A DNA stretch of 20,057 nucleotides from a virus. A program made the translations under genes and the position numbers. The notes under the pieces are model-generated. The model did no database searches, was not told where the DNA came from, and saw only the letters and a program-made list of their open reading frames with translations. The DNA lies in the IMG/VR virus record IMGVR_UViG_3300048027_000331, positions 1 to 20,057 of that record; one strand, given 5' to 3'. Of the stretch, positions 7,591-16,660 are shown piece by piece (positions within the stretch are counted from its first letter, which is position 1; each line of letters starts with the position of its first letter).

Positions 7591-10500
7591 ATGATTGTGA
7601 ACGAACAAACAACAACACCAGATATCAATACAGAATCTTCTGATGTTACAACAAATACAGCTGTGGTCGAAAATGATTCTCAGAATCAAACTAACCCAAC
7701 AGACCCGCCTATTGTTGTTGATAAAGTGGTTAATTATTTTAAGTCTAAACTTGATAAGGCAGGTAAAAAATATGATGAAAAACTTCTTTACCAATACGCA
7801 AAAAGAAGCGACTTAAAAACCTTTATAAGAAAGTGGCATGTTTACAATGGATTTGCAAACCAACTGCCATCTCCATCAGAGGTGGATAGTGTCTACAACA
7901 CTTGGATAGACCAAAACGCCATTGAAAAAAAAAATCAAAACCAGACTGCACAACAGGTTCTACAGAGCCAACCAAATGTTCAGTCTACAGATTCGGACTC
8001 ACCTTCCACATCTACAGATGGAAGCTCTTCATCGGCGCCAAATACAATAAATCTCAGTGAAGAAGATTTAAATAACGCTAGTAACACCAATACAGACGAA
8101 ATAAATCTATATGATTTTGACTCTTGGAAAAAAGAAATAGAGATAAAAGGTATTGGGGGTTATTTAAGTGAAACAAGATATCTTTCCACGATAGTAAATC
8201 AAATTCCTAAAGAGGTTTTTGAAATGAATGAAAGAGATGCGGAAAGAGAATTAAAAAAACTTCTTACGCCATATCAATACGAGGTTTCTCAAGCTGTTGG
8301 CACATCTAATCAGTTAAAAATAAAAACTCCTGACGGAAGAGAGCAGATTATTGAACTATACCCCAACCTTAAAAAACAAAGATTAAATTATATTAATGAT
8401 GGTGGAGTAGAGGATTTGGTAGATAACAGGTTCAAGCAATTTAAAAACTTTTTACTTGGATATGACGATGATGGAAATGTTGTAGGTAATCCAAACCTTG
8501 TTCAAAACATGGCTGATAGGTTTTCTAACTCTAACAATATAATTATAGATATTTTTCAGGAGACTGAAAGATTTGTAACGCCTGAATTAGTTGATTTAGA
8601 AAATCTAGCAGGGTCTCTTGGTGTTAGTGTTGACACATTTATGAAAGACGGCCTTATAGACTCAAGAAGTGTAGAGCTTGGCATCATATCTGCTAAAGCA
8701 AGCTTACAACAAGTTTATGATGATGCAATAGCGCAGGAACAAAATATATTCAATATAGCGTCTCAAAATGTAAGGTCAAAATTTAAAAACGTATATCGTG
8801 CTTCTGGAGAAGCCGTAACTACCGAAATCAAAAAAGAAACAGCTTCTTTATTTGAGTCATACGACCCAGATAACAATATTTTTGCAGTAAAACAAGCATA
8901 TAAATATTTAGATGATATGCTTGTGGCGATAAAAGAAAAAAAAGACATAGCTTCTAAATTTATGGGTTCTGCTTTGGCTTTGTCAGGCACTTATAAGGGT
9001 TTTGATTTAAATGACAGCGTAGGCATGATGTATGCCGTTAGAGCTGGTTTAGATTTGGGAGATATGCCATCAGATGGTATATTGATAAATGGACTTCCTT
9101 CTTCTGCAAATAGTTTTCAAAATATAGTTACAGACCCACAAGGACTTCATGATATTATGAAGGGTAAAATAAAAATTGAAGTAGACCCAAATAGTGATGC
9201 TTATGGCGTTTTAGCTCCTTATATTTCAGGAGCTTTAAAACTACAGGATAGAAACGAGGCCTACGACTCTACAGGGGGGCTTAAAGGTACAGCAGGCCAA
9301 GCCTTAGCAAATGCTAATATAGCATATGAGTGGGTAGAAGACTTAGTTCAAGGTGTAGGTATTGGTGTTTTAGATATTGGGGCAAACACTGGTGTTCTGT
9401 TTTCAGACGCACTACAAATGATTGGGTTTGATAAAACAACAGCAGATTCAGTGGTTTTTGGAATGTATGGCCTTCCAACGACCCCAGGACTAATATCTCC
9501 TCAAGAAGTTTTAATGCTTAAAGAATCGGCGTTGCCTTTATACGATAAGCAAATAAAAGATGCGGATAGTTTTGGTGAAATGTTGGCTTTAGTGAATCAA
9601 CCATTTTCTCAATCCATACCCTACTTTGCTGCTTTTGCAGTGAATCCAGCACTTGGGCTTACTGTAACAGGAACAAGTTCTTATGGAGCATCGAAAACAG
9701 AGTTTGATAGATTAAAAATGGCGGCGCAAGATGCATTAGATAGGGGAGCAGAGCTAACAGAAAGCCAAAAGAAAATACTATCGGTTGGAGAATGGGAAGC
9801 CAGAGGCATAGCTTTTTCAAAAGCAGCACAAGAGACAATAATGACAAGGCTTTTTACATATAGATATTTTAAAAGTATGTCTGGAGCTAAAAATTTTAGT
9901 GGTGCCAAAAACCTTGAAAACGCAAGAAAATTAGCTGAAAGTTTTGAAAAGGTTGCTGTAAAATCAAGAATGGATGGTTTCAAGAAAATGTTTGGTGTTG
10001 ATGGGAAAGCTTTACGAAATGAAATTATAGAAGAAGAAATAATAGCACTAAATAACTACACCATAAATGTAATGTGGGGTCTAGAAGAGTATGACCAGAA
10101 AAAACTTAACGACCTTATGGTTAATACAGGTTTGATATCTGTTTTTTCTTCTACTGCTATGCAAAAGTTTGCGACTTTTGGCATGAATAAAAAAATTAGA
10201 GGAGTTGTTGATAGTACTATAAAAGGGAACATAAAACTAGACTCTGAAAGACAAGTAGTTGAAAACTACCTTAAAGCTGATGTTGATGTTGCTGTAATAG
10301 AACAAGATGCTGAAAAAAATGGAACACCATTAGAGGGAAATGACTCTTATAATTCAGCTCTTCGGATGAGAAGCAAATATCAGGAAGAGTTGATGGATAT
10401 AGAAAATGCAAAGCAAGAGCTCGTAGACAACATGAGTGAATCTGATAAAGCGGCTTATTTGGAGCTTATTATTAGGCTAGAAGAGTCTCATAAAATATTA

Positions 10501-13500
10501 AACTCTGACAAAACCAATACTGAAAAACAGGTTGCACTCGATAATATACCTAAATTACAAGAGTCATTAAGAAGTATTCTTGCGAGAAACCCTTCTGAAT
10601 TAGGTTTTCATTTATTGAACAGTAAAACACAGCAAGAGTATTTTGACAAGGCTATGAATATGATTGTGAACGAGGAAAAAGATAAAGCTGTACAAGAGGG
10701 TAAGGGGGATGATTTTTCTATTGACCTCAGCTCAACAGACCCTATGGTTATTCAAAGAGCTGCTGAGATGTATAAAAATGAATTAGAGACAGGTCTTAGA
10801 AACAACAGAGAATCCTTTTTACCAGCATCTTCATATAATGTTTTAGACCCAACCAAGTACATGGTTGATGTGACTAGGGAGGAAATGGATAACTTCAACA
10901 TACAAGCAAGTATAGAGTCTTTTAGGTTGAAGCAATATAACGCAAAAACTCTTGACGAAAAAGGTGGGAAAAAGCCAGACAACCAAAGAGAAAATTTAGA
11001 ACAGCCTAAAGTTGAGCTAACAACTGAGGGTATTGAAAGACCTGTTACAAAAGAAGATGTTTTATTGCAGCAAAAAATAGACGAGCAACAAGAGAAAAAA
11101 GACAACTTAAAAGAAGACTCTGGTAAAAAACAAACTCTAGGCGAATATAAAACAGAATCAATAGACGACATTGTAAATATTATTGAATCGTTTGCTATAA
11201 ATGAAGACTTCATGGCTTCTTTGCCTGAATACCAGCAAAAACATATTGTTAAGTTTTTTAGTGATATTGAACTAGGAAAAGACCCACAATTAGGTCATGT
11301 TAGGTCTATACTAGACTCTCATAGAATTGCTACAGACATATCTGGTAGGTCAGCAGATAAAATAGAAATATTTCAAGCACTAGGGTTTAAAAAAGACGAA
11401 ATTGCAAACCTTACAGTAGAGCAAATGTACGCAAAGCTTAATTCTTTGTCTCAAAAATTTGTTACAGCAGGTTTTAATGTGGGAAGCTTTAAGACTGGAT
11501 TTGGTACAGGAGATATAATTCTAAAAACATTGTTTAGAGATAAATATGTTGGAAGTAAATTTTATGACTTATTTAGAAGGGTTAGTAGAAAAGTTGACGA
11601 AAGCAGACAAACAACAAACTTACAATACAAAGAGGCTTTAAGTTTATATGAAAAATTAGTTATAAAACAAAACTCAGAAACAGGAGGCAATAAGTCTGTA
11701 AACCCAAATGATTTAGAAAACTCCTATACTCTTTACATGTTGGCAGGCGGATTTAGGAAGTCTGGCAAAACAAATGAAAAAGGAGTTGATTTAGAGTTTA
11801 GTAGATTTAAAAGCCTTTTATCACAAGAGTTGAGGTTAAGAAAACAAGAGTTTGATTCATCTTCTGGCACAAATAAAGCAAAGTATAAAAAAGAATATGA
11901 AATGTTTAAAAGGGTTTATGATGCTCTTGGATATGAAACAGCAAATAGCTATAGTGAATTAAATGCATCTGAAGCCGATATAAATTTTATTAAGCGGGTT
12001 TCTCTTCTCCAGCCTGGAGATTTAGCCTTGCGAAGAATAACTGATTTCGGAGGCAAACTAGATAACCAAGACAGAGGAACTAGTGTTCCTTTTGTAGATG
12101 GAAGTTATATTCCGATTCCTTTGTTTAAAGGATTTGATTCATCTGGCTCAAGAACGTCGTCTAAAGACGGTGGAGAAGGTTCAAACATAAATGACGCTTC
12201 AAACCTAATGTCCATAGAGTTTGTAGAAAACCTTTCAGAAGACCTTAGACTAAACCCAGGTATGTTTGCAAAAAATGTTTTTGACAAAATGAATGGGGCT
12301 TTAACTGACATAAATGCAAGACAGGATGTTGTTACTTTAAAATACCTAATGGACAATCCTAGATTTCAAGAATTGTTTAGCAGTAAAAAAGAATATGATG
12401 TTTTAGCAGCTTATTTTAAAGGAAGAGAAAAGATTTTTAATAATATTGTGGCACAAGGCAACAATAATGTAGTTGAAGTATCATCTGGCGCTAAGTATAT
12501 AATTCCTAAAGTTATAAGAGCGGCTTACAGCACATGGGCGGCAAGAGCACTCGCAAGGTTAGACCAAAGACCATCTCAGTTTTATAGTGCTATTAGTGGT
12601 ACTGCTCCCTACTTAAAATCTAAGTTTGCTAAAAACCATTTAAATAGTGGAACATTTAAGTTTACAGGAGGTCTTTCTACTTTAACAAACGGGACAAAGG
12701 CTAGAACTATTGTTGGTAAGTATATGCAAAATAGCATGTTTGGAAGGGGTGATTTATCAAATATATACTCAAAATCAAGAACAGGACTTCGTAATGCTAT
12801 TCAAGCAGAATTCCTACTTGACGAAAATCAACAAATACCAACAAGCTATTACTTAAACTTTTTAAACATAAAAGACAAAGATGGCGCCATAATAAAAGAA
12901 GTAGGAGCTGTATCTACTTTGAACAACTTTATAGATTATATTTCTAAAGGAAGTGAGCTTTCTCTAGATATATTTTTAGCAAGTGCAGATAGAGCTGCAG
13001 CTAATGTAGCTTTTGAGTCTCATTACATAGACGCAAGAGTGAAGCAAGGGGAAAATCTTGAGAATGTTGACATGACGGCGTGGTGGAAAAAAGAAAATGA
13101 AAACCCAAATACTGATGCAATAAACGAAGCTGATGCTTTAGTTGCTCAAACCATGAGACAAACAGGTAAGTTTTCTGAAGCAGATATATATAATAACGGA
13201 GAGACAGGTCAAAACATATTAAGAGCATTTATACCTTTTCAAAGGTTTATTACAAACGCAAGAGCAAATTTTGCTAATCAAGTAGCTATATTAAATGACC
13301 CAACCATTCCACCAAGTCAAAAATCAGAAGCTAAATCAGCTATACAAGGAATAATTCAGGAAATTATGACTTTTAAAAGTGTAAAGCTTGGTAGCGCTTT
13401 AGTTACCATGAAGGGCTTTGCTGCTGGTATATTAGGATTTGGTTTGTCTGATGATGATATTAGGAGACGTGGGGGTGTTACTCAACTTATTGGGGCGGAT

Positions 13501-14340
13501 ATGCTTCCTGTTGAGGATAGGCCTGGCTTATTAGAATCAGGTCCAAATGAATACTCTGATTTATTTGGAGATTTACCTCCAGGACAAAAAGAAACACTTG
13601 AGGCTGACTTTATATCCAAGATGGCTAGTAGAGAGTATGCTTCTATTGAAGGGTTTTCTTATTACATAGGAGAATATGCTAGAGAGTATGAAAACAAATT
13701 TAAGGTTGGTAATACTTATAGTGTTTTGTCTGCAGCTATTGGTGATGTATTGTTGACAACAAAACCATTCGCACTTCCAAGTGCTGGAGAAAGTGCTCTT
13801 TTAGTTAAGCTAAATGAAATGATGGGTAATGAATTTTTCAATGACTTTGTAAGTAAAGATATTGAAAACGCAAAAACTAAAGGCGGCAGAAGAGAGTTGA
13901 TACTTGAAAACTTTTCAGGAGTGTATGGTATAGGTGAAGAACAATATAATAAGGTTGTAGAGGCTTTAGATTTGTATTTTGAAAATGAAGTAAACATCTA
14001 TACAGGGGAATACGGAAATAGAACACAATATGTAGGAGGTGGAAATAATGAAGCTAGAACAAAACAATTAAGAAGCAGTATAGGGTTTTTAGTTAGCCTT
14101 AGAACTCTTGGAGAAAACTTCTTACCAGGCGTTCCTAAAGGCGATTTAATTAAAATAGGTAACTACCTACAGAGAGCTATAGAGAATGAGTTTAAGACAA
14201 CTAAAAAAGACCCACTGATGCCTACAATAGATAGAGGTTCGGATTCTGGATTAATAAATGATGCCTATCAGCTACTTAAAGGTCCAAGACAAAATAACGA
14301 GGAAGAGATAAAAAAATACTTAAAGCAATTTCAAAGGTAA
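7591..14340 (+). CDS. Giant internal virion (ejection) protein, T7 gp16-like by position
   Basis: At 2249 aa this is the largest gene of the window. Residues 1-45 are an acidic, Thr/Asn-rich low-complexity tail; about 46-106 is a small helical unit (VVNYFKSKLDKAGKKYDEKL); about 107-155 is a Gln/Ser/Thr linker. Long helical stretches follow, with hydrophobic Gly-rich segments at about 581-606 (VQGVGIGVLDIGANTGVLF) and 671-705 (IPYFAAFAVNPALGLTVTGT). A charged linker (about 1124-1187) separates a second half whose end (ADRAAANVAFESHYIDARV near 1800, then a FIPFQRFITNARANFANQV segment and a Gly-rich hydrophobic stretch near 1945) resembles the helical C-terminal regions (LPD38-like) of large podovirus ejection proteins. 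I find no lysozyme or transglycosylase motif like the SLT domain of T7 gp16. It probably forms the DNA ejection conduit. Its 3' end overlaps the opposite-strand endonuclease gene by 10 bp. Confidence 0.6.
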   Translation: MIVNEQTTTPDINTESSDVTTNTAVVENDSQNQTNPTDPPIVVDKVVNYFKSKLDKAGKKYDEKLLYQYAKRSDLKTFIRKWHVYNGFANQLPSPSEVDSVYNTWIDQNAIEKKNQNQTAQQVLQSQPNVQSTDSDSPSTSTDGSSSSAPNTINLSEEDLNNASNTNTDEINLYDFDSWKKEIEIKGIGGYLSETRYLSTIVNQIPKEVFEMNERDAERELKKLLTPYQYEVSQAVGTSNQLKIKTPDGREQIIELYPNLKKQRLNYINDGGVEDLVDNRFKQFKNFLLGYDDDGNVVGNPNLVQNMADRFSNSNNIIIDIFQETERFVTPELVDLENLAGSLGVSVDTFMKDGLIDSRSVELGIISAKASLQQVYDDAIAQEQNIFNIASQNVRSKFKNVYRASGEAVTTEIKKETASLFESYDPDNNIFAVKQAYKYLDDMLVAIKEKKDIASKFMGSALALSGTYKGFDLNDSVGMMYAVRAGLDLGDMPSDGILINGLPSSANSFQNIVTDPQGLHDIMKGKIKIEVDPNSDAYGVLAPYISGALKLQDRNEAYDSTGGLKGTAGQALANANIAYEWVEDLVQGVGIGVLDIGANTGVLFSDALQMIGFDKTTADSVVFGMYGLPTTPGLISPQEVLMLKESALPLYDKQIKDADSFGEMLALVNQPFSQSIPYFAAFAVNPALGLTVTGTSSYGASKTEFDRLKMAAQDALDRGAELTESQKKILSVGEWEARGIAFSKAAQETIMTRLFTYRYFKSMSGAKNFSGAKNLENARKLAESFEKVAVKSRMDGFKKMFGVDGKALRNEIIEEEIIALNNYTINVMWGLEEYDQKKLNDLMVNTGLISVFSSTAMQKFATFGMNKKIRGVVDSTIKGNIKLDSERQVVENYLKADVDVAVIEQDAEKNGTPLEGNDSYNSALRMRSKYQEELMDIENAKQELVDNMSESDKAAYLELIIRLEESHKILNSDKTNTEKQVALDNIPKLQESLRSILARNPSELGFHLLNSKTQQEYFDKAMNMIVNEEKDKAVQEGKGDDFSIDLSSTDPMVIQRAAEMYKNELETGLRNNRESFLPASSYNVLDPTKYMVDVTREEMDNFNIQASIESFRLKQYNAKTLDEKGGKKPDNQRENLEQPKVELTTEGIERPVTKEDVLLQQKIDEQQEKKDNLKEDSGKKQTLGEYKTESIDDIVNIIESFAINEDFMASLPEYQQKHIVKFFSDIELGKDPQLGHVRSILDSHRIATDISGRSADKIEIFQALGFKKDEIANLTVEQMYAKLNSLSQKFVTAGFNVGSFKTGFGTGDIILKTLFRDKYVGSKFYDLFRRVSRKVDESRQTTNLQYKEALSLYEKLVIKQNSETGGNKSVNPNDLENSYTLYMLAGGFRKSGKTNEKGVDLEFSRFKSLLSQELRLRKQEFDSSSGTNKAKYKKEYEMFKRVYDALGYETANSYSELNASEADINFIKRVSLLQPGDLALRRITDFGGKLDNQDRGTSVPFVDGSYIPIPLFKGFDSSGSRTSSKDGGEGSNINDASNLMSIEFVENLSEDLRLNPGMFAKNVFDKMNGALTDINARQDVVTLKYLMDNPRFQELFSSKKEYDVLAAYFKGREKIFNNIVAQGNNNVVEVSSGAKYIIPKVIRAAYSTWAARALARLDQRPSQFYSAISGTAPYLKSKFAKNHLNSGTFKFTGGLSTLTNGTKARTIVGKYMQNSMFGRGDLSNIYSKSRTGLRNAIQAEFLLDENQQIPTSYYLNFLNIKDKDGAIIKEVGAVSTLNNFIDYISKGSELSLDIFLASADRAAANVAFESHYIDARVKQGENLENVDMTAWWKKENENPNTDAINEADALVAQTMRQTGKFSEADIYNNGETGQNILRAFIPFQRFITNARANFANQVAILNDPTIPPSQKSEAKSAIQGIIQEIMTFKSVKLGSALVTMKGFAAGILGFGLSDDDIRRRGGVTQLIGADMLPVEDRPGLLESGPNEYSDLFGDLPPGQKETLEADFISKMASREYASIEGFSYYIGEYAREYENKFKVGNTYSVLSAAIGDVLLTTKPFALPSAGESALLVKLNEMMGNEFFNDFVSKDIENAKTKGGRRELILENFSGVYGIGEEQYNKVVEALDLYFENEVNIYTGEYGNRTQYVGGGNNEARTKQLRSSIGFLVSLRTLGENFLPGVPKGDLIKIGNYLQRAIENEFKTTKKDPLMPTIDRGSDSGLINDAYQLLKGPRQNNEEEIKKYLKQFQR
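14331..14340. other. Convergent gene overlap joining the structural and replication arms
   Basis: The stop region of the giant ejection gene (TAA at 14338-14340) overlaps the stop of the opposite-strand DUF1064-like nuclease gene (TGA complement at 14331-14333) by 10 bp. No strong intrinsic terminator for either direction is visible around it; only a weak 5-bp hairpin (AAAGG/CCTTT, 14333-14352) spans the site. Transcripts from the two arms probably run into each other here. Confidence 0.85.
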
Positions 14341-14786
14341 TATTTATCCTTTATTATATTAATAACTTCTTGACAGTCCTTTTGATTTCTTGGTACAAAT
14401 AAATCAGTACACCATCCTTTTAGATTTATATACCTTTTAAACAACTTCCAAACCAAAGGAAATCTTTCATTTGGATTGCCTTTGCATTCTATTATATATC
14501 TTGGGGGTACTTGAGTGTCAACAAAGTCTGGAGTGTATGTTATTGGTAGTATTTTTTTATTTCCCCTATCATGAAGATATTTTTTTGTTGGGGTTTTTTC
14601 GTAAGAAGAATGGTCTGAGAAAAATGAATCAATGATTGTGAACTTTTCAGATTCGTAACCAGCTTTAATTTTATTAGCTTTTAGAAGCAGATACATATGA
14701 GATTCTAGTTTCGACTGAAACTGTATGCCGTCTATTTTTGTTTTTTTAGAGCGAGTTATTTGTCTTCCTTTTTTATATCTTCTCAT
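14331..14786 (-). CDS. DUF1064-like PD-(D/E)XK endonuclease
   Basis: A 151-aa basic protein with the layout of the DUF1064 phage nuclease family, related in fold to T7 endonuclease I and Holliday-junction resolvases. The pattern is KIDGIQFQSKLESHMYLLLK (the 'dG..F.Sk.E..yy..L' start), then ITYTPDF, then IIECKG. The likely metal-binding residues are E28, D87, E100 and K102 (the E-x-K pair). A basic N-terminus (RRYKKGRQITRSKKTK) suits DNA binding. It probably cuts branched DNA during recombination or packaging, or degrades host DNA. It is the last gene of the minus-strand operon, starting 2 nt after the 148-aa gene, and its stop lies inside the 3' end of the giant ejection gene. The fold assignment is fairly sure; the substrate is inferred. 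Confidence 0.75.
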   Translation of the reverse strand: MRRYKKGRQITRSKKTKIDGIQFQSKLESHMYLLLKANKIKAGYESEKFTIIDSFFSDHSSYEKTPTKKYLHDRGNKKILPITYTPDFVDTQVPPRYIIECKGNPNERFPLVWKLFKRYINLKGWCTDLFVPRNQKDCQEVINIIKDKYYL

Positions 14787-14788
14787 TT

Positions 14789-15235
14789 TTATTCATCTAC
14801 ATCCTCAAGATACATATAATTATCAATATGCATATCATCTAAGTTTTTTATAGCTTGGATAATGTTTTCTGCATATACAACCGTATCAAGATACTTTTTA
14901 GTTTTGCCATTATCTAAAGAAACAGGAATATATTTTTTTAAATCATTTATTCCATTCCAATACAAAACCTCATTTAAAGCTTGTTCTATTTTACTTTTAT
15001 TTCTTAAATATTCCACAGCCATTTTGTTTGTTATAAAAAATTCTTTTGAAACAAGATAAACATATTCGTCTTTTACACTTACAACCTCAAGATTTCCATT
15101 CTCATAAACTGATATATATATAAACGAATCATCTAAATATATCTTCAAATCTATGTTAATTAAAGAGTCTCTTACGAAAATCAACTCTGCTTCACTAAGG
15201 TCTTTGTTTACGAATATTTTTTTTCTAAAGTCCAT
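14789..15235 (-). CDS. Hypothetical protein, 148 aa
   Basis: I do not recognise a function. The frame is open further upstream to a TTG at 15265, but that codon lies in the stem of a terminator hairpin, so the ATG at 15235 (MDFRKKIFVNKDLSEAELIF) is the better start. The protein is mixed alpha/beta: an N-terminal helix-like stretch, a beta-rich middle (LKIYLDDSFIYISVYENGNL) and an acidic C-terminus (YLEDVDE). There is no signal peptide or membrane segment. It sits downstream of an intrinsic terminator and 2 nt before the DUF1064-like nuclease, so these two genes depend on readthrough or on their own promoter. The short acidic C-terminus could be a partner-binding tail, but this is speculative. 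Confidence 0.7.
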   Translation of the reverse strand: MDFRKKIFVNKDLSEAELIFVRDSLINIDLKIYLDDSFIYISVYENGNLEVVSVKDEYVYLVSKEFFITNKMAVEYLRNKSKIEQALNEVLYWNGINDLKKYIPVSLDNGKTKKYLDTVVYAENIIQAIKNLDDMHIDNYMYLEDVDE

Positions 15236-15249
15236 AAACAAATTTAATG

Positions 15250-15285
15250 AAAAAACCCTAAGCAATTTTGGCAGAGCTTAGGGTT
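15250..15285 (-). terminator. Intrinsic (rho-independent) terminator
   Basis: On the minus strand a perfect 10-bp stem (AACCCTAAGC / GCTTAGGGTT, at 15276-15285 and 15254-15263) with a 12-nt loop is followed directly by a T run (complement of the A run at 15250-15255). No matching T run exists on the plus strand, so it acts on leftward transcripts. It would end transcripts of the phosphoesterase/59-aa gene block before the last two genes of the operon. Confidence 0.85.
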
Positions 15286-15381
15286 CTTATGAATGAAAAC
15301 AATGTAACAAAGAATAAAACCAAAGACTTATGGTTAGTTAGGGTGTCAAAAGTAATCTTTGTTCATACCAAATATATGAAA
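15286..15381 (-). other. Non-coding leader/trailer segment between the 59-aa gene and the terminator
   Basis: I find no convincing open frame here on either strand. On the minus strand it starts with a TATATTTG box (15369-15376), which fits the Bacteroidota -7 element, but no good -33 element lies 19-20 nt upstream. The segment contains a pair of complementary arms (AACAAAG near 15358-15364 and CTTTGTT near 15307-15313) and a short inner hairpin (ACCA/TGGT). If the box is used, the product would be an RNA of about 110 nt ending at the terminator. Otherwise this is simply the structured 3' UTR of the operon. Confidence 0.3.
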
Positions 15382-15561
15382 TTATTCATAAGGACTATCA
15401 CCCCAGCCGAACTCATAGTTAATAGTTACTAACAGAAAGTGCATCTTTACAGTATTGTAAGGCTCTTCTTCTGTTGCTTCGAATGTTTCAAAGCCAACTA
15501 TCATTCCTTGATGAGGCCACCTAAATGTCATAGATAACATGTACCAGTTTTTTTCTTCCAT
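15382..15561 (-). CDS. Small hypothetical protein, 59 aa
   Basis: A short open frame read directly from the sequence. The ATG at 15561 lies 1 nt after the stop of the phosphoesterase gene and the frame ends at a TAA at 15382-15384. The protein starts MEEKNWYMLSMTFRW and ends INYEFGWGDSPYE. It is acidic and very rich in aromatic residues (three Trp, four Phe, four Tyr), with a likely two-strand beta pattern (YMLSMTFRW, then TVKMHFLLVTINYEF). There is no signal peptide or known motif. Its tight spacing to the upstream gene and the absence of any other gene in this gap support it as real; translation is probably coupled to the phosphoesterase gene. The function is unknown; small phage proteins in such operons often bind host proteins, but nothing here shows that. 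Confidence 0.65.
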   Translation of the reverse strand: MEEKNWYMLSMTFRWPHQGMIVGFETFEATEEEPYNTVKMHFLLVTINYEFGWGDSPYE

Positions 15562-15562
15562 T

Positions 15563-16660
15563 TTAAAAAATATGTGTTAATCTAGCTACCTGCCCAAACT
15601 TTGGGTGGTGTAAAAATCCTTCTACAGCTTTAGGGTTATGTTGGTATCCATTTCTATGATGCCAAGAATCTGTCCCACTTGGACTTCTTAGGCTTTCCAC
15701 AGTAACCCCTGCGTAATCTTTTGCGTTTTTGTGATGGACATGGTGCGTGTATACATACCTATGCTTACACTTGCTCCAAAATTTATTAGCCTCGACAGCC
15801 ATAAGTAGAGGTAGGTCTGGAATTTTAGCCCCATCTCCATGTGTTGTCCCTATAAGGTTTTGCCCATAACTATAATATTTTCTATGCTTGATACTTACAT
15901 CAAACGATACATTCTCACAATTTCTAAACCAAGAGGATATGACATCTGCTAAAAAGAATCCGTTTGTGTAATCGTGATTAGAAGGATTGTATGTTACATG
16001 AACATCTGCCACAGATAGCAGGCTTTCTATTACATCAACATAAAGCTTTTTAGCGTTTAAAAAGTTCTCATACCACATTCCATCGGTGTCTTGTGGTGTA
16101 CCACTTGTAGTGGTTCTTCTCGGTGTATCTATATGTAATATGTCGTTCCCGATAATTAATAATATTTTTTCTATATTAAATCCTGATGATTTACTAAGTA
16201 TTCCTTTTATACCTTGTTTAACTCTTTTAACTGCTATTTGTTGATTATAATCTTCTCCTGTCTCAAAGCTTGTAGCCAACTTCCCAATATGAACATCTGC
16301 TGGGTCTAAAACAAGCAGGTGTGGATTAGTTTGTTTATCTCTTTTGATTGGAGCGTATGATGGAGAGTGTTTATCCATCTCACTAATAATCCTTTTTGAA
16401 ATATCATTATATGATATAACATTGGGTCTGACTTTTACAGAATATTCTTTTGTTTTATCCCAATATTCTTTGACCGAAGAAAAATCTATACCCCTCTGCC
16501 TACAATACTCATAAACCCCACTATGCCTTATCTTGTTTAGCTCTAATTGTTGTTCTTGGTCAAGATAAACTCTGAACTTTACTCTTCCTGGTTGAGGTTT
16601 TTTTGGTCTTATGCCAAGTGCCTTGGCTTCATCATCTGATAAATAACATCTCTTCTTCAT
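15563..16660 (-). CDS. Calcineurin-like metallophosphoesterase
   Basis: A 365-aa protein with the metal-ligand motifs of the calcineurin-like phosphoesterase superfamily in order: D-x-H at 122-124 (DPADVHIGKL), GND at 171-173 (LLIIGNDILHID), the NHD of a GNHD-type motif at 228-230 (NPSNHDYTNG), H274 in GTTHGDG, and a HHVHH cluster at 306-310. These residues typically bind two metal ions and cleave phosphomonoesters or phosphodiesters, including DNA or nucleotides. Residues 1-110 form an N-terminal extension with a helical, Trp/Lys-containing stretch (KEYWDKTKEYSVKVRPN) that could bind nucleic acid, although I see no clear HTH. The start ATG overlaps the stop of the 56-aa gene (ATGA). The substrate is unknown; DNA end processing is plausible given the nucleases in the same operon. 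Confidence 0.85.
   Translation of the reverse strand: MKKRCYLSDDEAKALGIRPKKPQPGRVKFRVYLDQEQQLELNKIRHSGVYEYCRQRGIDFSSVKEYWDKTKEYSVKVRPNVISYNDISKRIISEMDKHSPSYAPIKRDKQTNPHLLVLDPADVHIGKLATSFETGEDYNQQIAVKRVKQGIKGILSKSSGFNIEKILLIIGNDILHIDTPRRTTTSGTPQDTDGMWYENFLNAKKLYVDVIESLLSVADVHVTYNPSNHDYTNGFFLADVISSWFRNCENVSFDVSIKHRKYYSYGQNLIGTTHGDGAKIPDLPLLMAVEANKFWSKCKHRYVYTHHVHHKNAKDYAGVTVESLRSPSGTDSWHHRNGYQHNPKAVEGFLHHPKFGQVARLTHIF

Noticed and set aside
10752-11213. 153-codon open frame on the minus strand inside the giant ejection gene
   Set aside because: Lies wholly inside a long coherent plus-strand gene; its product is Ser/Phe/Leu-rich with no motif, as expected from the antisense of an AT-rich gene, and no start context or neighbours support it.
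14333-14352. AAAGG/CCTTT hairpin at the convergent junction as bidirectional terminator
   Set aside because: Only 5 bp with a 10-nt AT loop and no clear T run on either side; too weak to call.
15239-15246. TAAATTTG box on the minus strand directly before the 148-aa gene
   Set aside because: It matches the -7 pattern but lies only 3 nt from the ATG and has no -33 element at the right spacing (nearest TTG is 16 nt away); it is probably a chance match in AT-rich DNA.
15236-15265. Ten-codon N-terminal extension of the 148-aa gene from a TTG
   Set aside because: The extension runs through the terminator stem and T run; the ATG at 15235 is just downstream of the hairpin and gives a normal start.
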